Assembly: GCA_003641415.1 (NCBI GenBank) | Contig: QNAG01000019.1 | Span: 1-18,914, forward strand | DNA from: Candidatus Zixiibacteriota bacterium | GTDB lineage: Bacteria; Zixibacteria; MSB-5A5; GN15; FEB-12 | Length of the DNA stretch: 18,914 nt | Direction of reading: 5' to 3' | Shown: positions 15,790 through 18,914 of the stretch, one piece after another | How the letters are laid out: the number at the start of each line of letters is the position of its first letter | How positions within the stretch are numbered: the stretch's first letter is position 1 | Notes under the pieces: model-generated | Seen by the model: only the letters and a program-made list of their open reading frames with translations | Database searches by the model: none | Told to the model about the DNA's origin: nothing | Program-made: the position numbers and the translations under genes

Positions 15790-16128
15790 TTATGCAGCGA
15801 AAGACTTGATTGCCTCTTCGCGAGAGTCGTAGTGTTCAAACACCGTAATCAACCGTGTTATAGTAAGAATCGACTCAATTTTTGTGATATTAGCCAGCAC
15901 GAGACGACCACCAGCGTTTTTGACTGTCGTCAGCGCTGAAATCAGCATTCCAAGTCCAACTGAATTCATCCAGTCGACTTTAGCTAGATCAACCACAATA
16001 TTTTTGTTATTAGAAGTGATATACTCGTGAATTTTCCCATGGAACATGGTTGTTTCGTCTCCTCCCATGATTTTTCCGGAGACATCAAGGATTACTACCT
16101 TACCTTCAACAAAATCATCAAACTTCAT
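15790..16128 (-). CDS. STAS-domain protein (anti-sigma factor antagonist type)
   Basis: This 112-residue protein is a single STAS domain of SpoIIAA/RsbV length. The key loop reads 'VDLAKVDWMNSVGLGML', against 'MDSSGLG' in SpoIIAA. Ser56 aligns with the phosphorylated Ser58 of SpoIIAA, while the preceding Asp is Asn and the following Ser is Val. Such proteins bind an anti-sigma kinase when unphosphorylated and release the sigma factor, or act in other partner-switching circuits such as surface or c-di-GMP control. No cognate kinase, phosphatase or sigma gene is in the window. An AAGGAT ribosome site precedes the ATG. It is monocistronic by position, divergent from the outer-membrane protein gene and closed by the terminator at 15740-15768. 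Confidence 0.9.
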   Translation of the reverse strand: MKFDDFVEGKVVILDVSGKIMGGDETTMFHGKIHEYITSNNKNIVVDLAKVDWMNSVGLGMLISALTTVKNAGGRLVLANITKIESILTITRLITVFEHYDSREEAIKSFAA

Positions 16129-16452
16129 TTTTTTATCCTTTGCCTAACTAGTTAATATCCTGCCAATTGGGTCATAATTTTAATAACCGAGTGGGATGAT
16201 CTCGGACATAAATCCTTTTAGAGCTAAACATCCACCCAGCTTTAATAAATATGTACATTAGACATTGAAAATCAAGCTTTTTAATGTTTAATGGCTATAC
16301 AGTATCTTGAGCTACTTAATTTATTGACAAAGGAATCGTATCGCTGTAAATTTGATGCCATATTTAATAGTGTTTTACACTGAACGGTAGGCACTGTTTT
16401 ATACGTCTATGTTTGAAAAACGAAACGGACTTACATATTTGAGGATTTGTCA
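16129..16452. promoter_or_regulatory. AT-rich divergent intergenic region
   Basis: This 324-base stretch between the divergent STAS and outer-membrane protein genes is AT-rich and has no reading frame worth calling. It must hold promoters for both genes. The best candidate for the plus strand is listed separately. A palindrome ATGTACAT occurs near 16250. No RNA gene or long repeat was seen. Confidence 0.5.
16324..16352 (+). promoter_or_regulatory. Possible sigma-70-type promoter for the outer-membrane protein gene
   Basis: A perfect TTGACA (16324-16329) is followed at 17 bases by TAAATT (16347-16352), which matches four of six positions of the -10 consensus. It would give a leader of roughly 95 bases before the ATG at 16453. 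Promoter rules in this lineage are uncertain. Confidence 0.4.
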
Positions 16453-17136
16453 ATGAATAGAACTTCAGTTCTGCTTGCAGTATTTTTAATCCTTGCTTTG
16501 AGCTGTGTTGCCTTGGCTCAGGAAGAGGAAGAACCTGGCGATGTCCTTGAAATCGTACTGCGTGGTGGGGTAGGACTACCGATGGGTGGAATTACCGATT
16601 GGCAGACAGGTGCCGACTTGAGTGGTCCTGAGAACATTGTTGATAGAGCTCCTAAGACCGGTTGGGATATTGGTTTGGACATCGGATACTTCCTTAATCC
16701 GAAGCTTATTGTTGGCTTTAATTTCACTTATACCGAGTTTTCGATTGATGCTGATTTAGTAGAAGATCATCATCATCGATTGTTTACCCCAAGTATTTAC
16801 GGTAAGTATTACTTCGAGGGCGAAACTAACCTAGTGCCGTATATCAAAGCGAATGTGGGATTGGAAAATGCCAAGTTCAGCTCTTTTGTAGAGAATCCTG
16901 ATGGACGTAATTACCGTGAACTGTCTTATGATCCAGCCCTTACCTTTGGGCTTGGTGTAGGTATTTTCTACTATACAGCAGATTATAGCGGAGTGTTCAT
17001 AGAAGCTAATTACCGTACCGCCATGACCGAGGATGCCGAATGTGAATACTTCGACAAGTCCTACACTTTTGGTGAGAACATTGGGGTTTTGCAGATTGAT
17101 TTAGGCATCCGGTTACTTGTTGGTTCTGGTGACTAA
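16453..17136 (+). CDS. Outer-membrane beta-barrel protein, OmpW/OmpA-barrel-like size
   Basis: From the ATG at 16453 (GAGGAT ribosome site six bases upstream; a TTG two codons earlier was rejected) the protein has 227 residues. A signal peptide is clear, with cleavage likely after 'CVALA' and before an acidic 'QEEEEPGD' stretch. The mature part shows amphipathic strands ending in tight turns: 'EIVLRGGVGLPMGG', 'GWDIGLDIGYFLNPKLIVGFN', given here in part as 'GWDIGLDIGYFL', 'PSIYGKYYFEG', 'VPYIKANVGLENAKF', 'FGLGVGIFYY', 'VFIEANYRTA' and 'LQIDLGIRLLVG'. This fits an eight-strand barrel of the general 'outer membrane protein beta-barrel' group. Function is not predictable; some relatives act in adhesion or resistance. 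Its own terminator follows within 20 bases, so it is probably a single-gene unit. Confidence 0.8.
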   Translation: MNRTSVLLAVFLILALSCVALAQEEEEPGDVLEIVLRGGVGLPMGGITDWQTGADLSGPENIVDRAPKTGWDIGLDIGYFLNPKLIVGFNFTYTEFSIDADLVEDHHHRLFTPSIYGKYYFEGETNLVPYIKANVGLENAKFSSFVENPDGRNYRELSYDPALTFGLGVGIFYYTADYSGVFIEANYRTAMTEDAECEYFDKSYTFGENIGVLQIDLGIRLLVGSGD

Positions 17137-17155
17137 GACGAACAGATGTTTAGTT

Positions 17156-17184
17156 AAACCCGTCGCTTTCCGGCGGGTTTTTTT
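17156..17184 (+). terminator. Rho-independent terminator after the outer-membrane protein gene
   Basis: AAACCCGTCG (17156-17165) pairs with CGGCGGGTTT (17171-17180), with one T-G wobble, around the loop CTTTC, and runs into seven T. It separates the outer-membrane protein gene from the regulator gene that starts 30 bases later, although some read-through could feed the regulator. Confidence 0.93.
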
Positions 17185-17213
17185 ATGATTGTGGAATAGA
17201 TGGTAGCAGTACT

Positions 17214-18581
17214 ATGAAAACAGCATCCAACGTAAAACTTCTGTTGGTTGATGACGAGCAATCACAACGAGAGTTGCTGGGAGGATTCCTTTCAAAACAC
17301 GGATTCGATGTAACTTTCGCAGGATGCGGTGAAGAAGCTCTTGAAAGTTACCACAAAGTGTTTGCTCCGGTTGCGGTTGTGGATATGAAAATGCCCGGAA
17401 TGAATGGAATTGAGCTGTTGCAACGCCTTCGTGATATCAATCCTTTTATTCAGGTGATTATGCTAACAGCTTTCAGTACTATTGAAACGGCAGTCTCAGC
17501 GATGAAATCCGGGGCGTTTGATTACCAGACCAAGCCTGTCGAAGACCTTGATGAATTGCTGCTGAAACTTCAGAAAGCAGCTAATCAAAATCGTCTGATA
17601 GTTGACAATGCTGTTATGAATGAACGATTATCTGAGGTTTTTCCGGTAACCGAGATGATTGGTGAGTCGGAGTCAATGCTTCGAGTTAAAGAGTTGATTA
17701 CTCTAGTTGCTCCACGAGAAGCAACAGTGTTGGTGACCGGCGCCTCCGGAACTGGTAAGGAATTAGTAGTTCGCGCCATTCACGCTCTATCAAAGCGGGC
17801 GGAAAATCGATTGGTGGCTATCAACTGTGCGGCGTTTCCTGAAAATCTTCTTGAGTCTGAACTATTCGGCCATGAGAAGGGAGCCTTTACCGGCGCTGAT
17901 CGCGCCAAGCAGGGACGTTTTGAATTGGCTGATTGCGGAACGTTGTTTCTAGACGAGATTGGTGAAATGCCGCTTCCTATGCAGGTGAAACTGCTAAGGG
18001 TTTTGGAAGAGAAAAAAATTCAGAGATTGGGATCTGTTCAGGAAATATCGCTGGATATTCGCATTATAGCTGCTACCAATAGAAATCTCCAAAAGATGGT
18101 GGCTGCTGGGACATTCCGAGAAGATCTGTACTATAGACTTAATGTTATCACCATCAATCTCCCATCGCTGGCAGAAAGACAGAGCGATATTATGTTGTTG
18201 GCGGAGAAATTTATTAACCGATTTGCCATTAAATCCGGCAAAAAGGTAAAGGGTATCACTCCGGAAGCTGCCGATATTCTGGTTAATTACGCATGGCCAG
18301 GAAACGTGCGCGAACTAGAAAATATGATCGAACGAGCAGTTGTGATGAGTCGTTCGGATTGTATATCAAAAGAAGACCTTACCGGTTTAACAGAACCTTT
18401 AGAAAGTACCGGATCGACTCGAAGAGTTATCCCACTGGTCGAAATGGAGAAGGAGCACATTGCTTTCTGTCTTGATCAGCTTGGCTGGAACCTGGGGCTT
18501 TGTGCTGAAAAGCTCGGTATTCACCGCAACACACTACGATCCAAAATCAAAGAATACAATCTTAAGAGCGATCAGGAATAA
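17214..18581 (+). CDS. NtrC-family sigma-54-dependent response regulator
   Basis: The 455-residue protein has the standard three-domain layout. A receiver domain (about 6-122) has acidic residues at 13-14, phosphoacceptor Asp57 in 'VVDMKMPG', Thr85 and Lys107. An AAA+ domain (about 145-375) has Walker A 'GASGTGKE' (176-183), the sigma-54-contacting 'GAFTGA' loop (223-228) and Walker B 'GTLFLDEIGE'. A Fis-type helix-turn-helix (about 410-450) has 'CAEKLGIHRNTLRSKIKEY'. Such proteins, once phosphorylated, use ATP hydrolysis to open sigma-54 promoter complexes. No histidine kinase is adjacent in the window, so the input signal is unknown. The target set is unknown; the sigma-54-like site at 14752 is one local candidate. 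The ribosome site before the ATG is weak. Confidence 0.96.
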   Translation: MKTASNVKLLLVDDEQSQRELLGGFLSKHGFDVTFAGCGEEALESYHKVFAPVAVVDMKMPGMNGIELLQRLRDINPFIQVIMLTAFSTIETAVSAMKSGAFDYQTKPVEDLDELLLKLQKAANQNRLIVDNAVMNERLSEVFPVTEMIGESESMLRVKELITLVAPREATVLVTGASGTGKELVVRAIHALSKRAENRLVAINCAAFPENLLESELFGHEKGAFTGADRAKQGRFELADCGTLFLDEIGEMPLPMQVKLLRVLEEKKIQRLGSVQEISLDIRIIAATNRNLQKMVAAGTFREDLYYRLNVITINLPSLAERQSDIMLLAEKFINRFAIKSGKKVKGITPEAADILVNYAWPGNVRELENMIERAVVMSRSDCISKEDLTGLTEPLESTGSTRRVIPLVEMEKEHIAFCLDQLGWNLGLCAEKLGIHRNTLRSKIKEYNLKSDQE

Positions 18582-18914
18582 AGAGAATTTCTTACATACT
18601 CTTTTTTCTATCCACTTGGGTGAGAACTTGTTTCTCATCGGAAGTAACGTAAGCATTTTCGTTATCCAACTAAGTGCTACCTGTAAGCGGAATCAAAACG
18701 CAGCGAACTAAAAGCTTCAATACGAACGAGAACTAGAAAAAACATAGCGGAAACTTCCAGTGATCAAGACGACCAGCAGACCGTTGTAGGTGCCACGAGC
18801 TCTCCCTTCAACGCTTATCCTGGTCGAGTGGGTAGTAGTGATTTGTTCGTCAGTCAAGCAGCTGGACCTGTTATAAAAAAAGAGACCGGCATAAACCGGT
18901 CTCCCTCACATTCG
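18582..18914. other. Region without a recognised gene at the right edge
   Basis: After the regulator stop I find no gene I can support up to the end of the window, apart from the edge terminator listed separately. A hairpin of eight pairs (18619-18626 with 18632-18639, loop CTTGT, one wobble) follows the regulator stop by about 38 bases without a T-run and may mark the end of that transcript. From about 18686 one plus-strand frame stays open to the edge, but it has no early start codon or recognisable motif. Confidence 0.45.
18875..18903 (-). terminator. Rho-independent terminator for a minus-strand gene beyond the edge
   Basis: GAGACCGG (18882-18889) and CCGGTCTC (18896-18903) form a perfect stem with loop CATAAA. 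Seven A residues lie on the left side, which is a T-run when read on the minus strand. A minus-strand gene should therefore end at or just past the right edge; a TGA on that strand near 18907 could be its stop. Confidence 0.8.

Noticed and set aside
16222..16241. Minus-strand GG-N10-GC upstream of the STAS gene as a sigma-54 promoter
   Set aside because: Only the GG and GC and a few further positions match; most of the -24 element is wrong, so it is no better than chance.
16388..16405. GGCAC-containing sequence before the outer-membrane protein gene as a second sigma-54 promoter
   Set aside because: Ten bases after the GG the sequence is TA and not GC, so the obligatory -12 element is missing.
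18686..18914. Plus-strand frame open to the right edge as the start of another gene
   Set aside because: There is no ATG or well-placed ribosome site early in it, no recognisable motif, and it runs through a strong terminator oriented for the opposite strand.

Overview
This is a bacterial chromosomal window from a Gram-negative (two-membrane) organism. It encodes LPS heptose metabolism, two small outer-membrane barrel candidates, an Omp85-type barrel protein and two lipoproteins. Base composition is moderate, by eye a little under 50% GC. The mix of HEAT-repeat proteins, TolB-like propellers, PQQ-propeller lipoproteins and a sigma-54 regulator would suit an uncultivated FCB-group or neighbouring lineage such as Zixibacteria. 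That placement is inference from gene style only; no rRNA or marker gene is present.

Layout. (1) 1-2381, plus strand: the 3' part of an M20 peptidase gene, an SDR-family protein with a degenerate active site, and an EamA-type exporter, closely spaced. (2) 12865 down to 2502, minus strand: a long co-directional run in transcription order: small secreted protein, UppP/BacA, a fused GT9 heptosyltransferase-GmhB phosphatase, an AmrS-like radical SAM enzyme, then after a 165-base gap with a strong hairpin a tightly overlapped trio. The trio is a 940-residue metallopeptidase/beta-propeller/Omp85-barrel fusion, a BamB-like PQQ-propeller lipoprotein and a 738-residue HEAT-repeat protein. (3) 13094-14467, plus: a neurotransmitter:sodium symporter. 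(4) 14468-15789: an AT-rich control region with two inverted repeats and a good match to a sigma-54 promoter, then a lipoprotein with an unusual Asp-Thr/Tyr alternating stalk, then two rho-independent terminators. (5) 15790-16128, minus: a single STAS protein. (6) 16453-18581, plus: a small outer-membrane barrel protein with its own terminator, then an NtrC-family sigma-54 activator. (7) 18582-18914: no gene recognised; a terminator at the right edge points to a minus-strand gene outside the window.

How the genes may work together. Much of the minus-strand run concerns the cell envelope: lipid carrier recycling, LPS core heptose, outer-membrane proteins. The two most unusual items are the surface fusion protein with its lipoprotein/HEAT partners, and the alternating-residue lipoprotein behind a probable sigma-54 promoter in the same window as a sigma-54 activator. 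Several genes have upstream GTG/TTG codons that would lengthen them; ATG starts supported by Shine-Dalgarno spacing or signal-peptide position were preferred.
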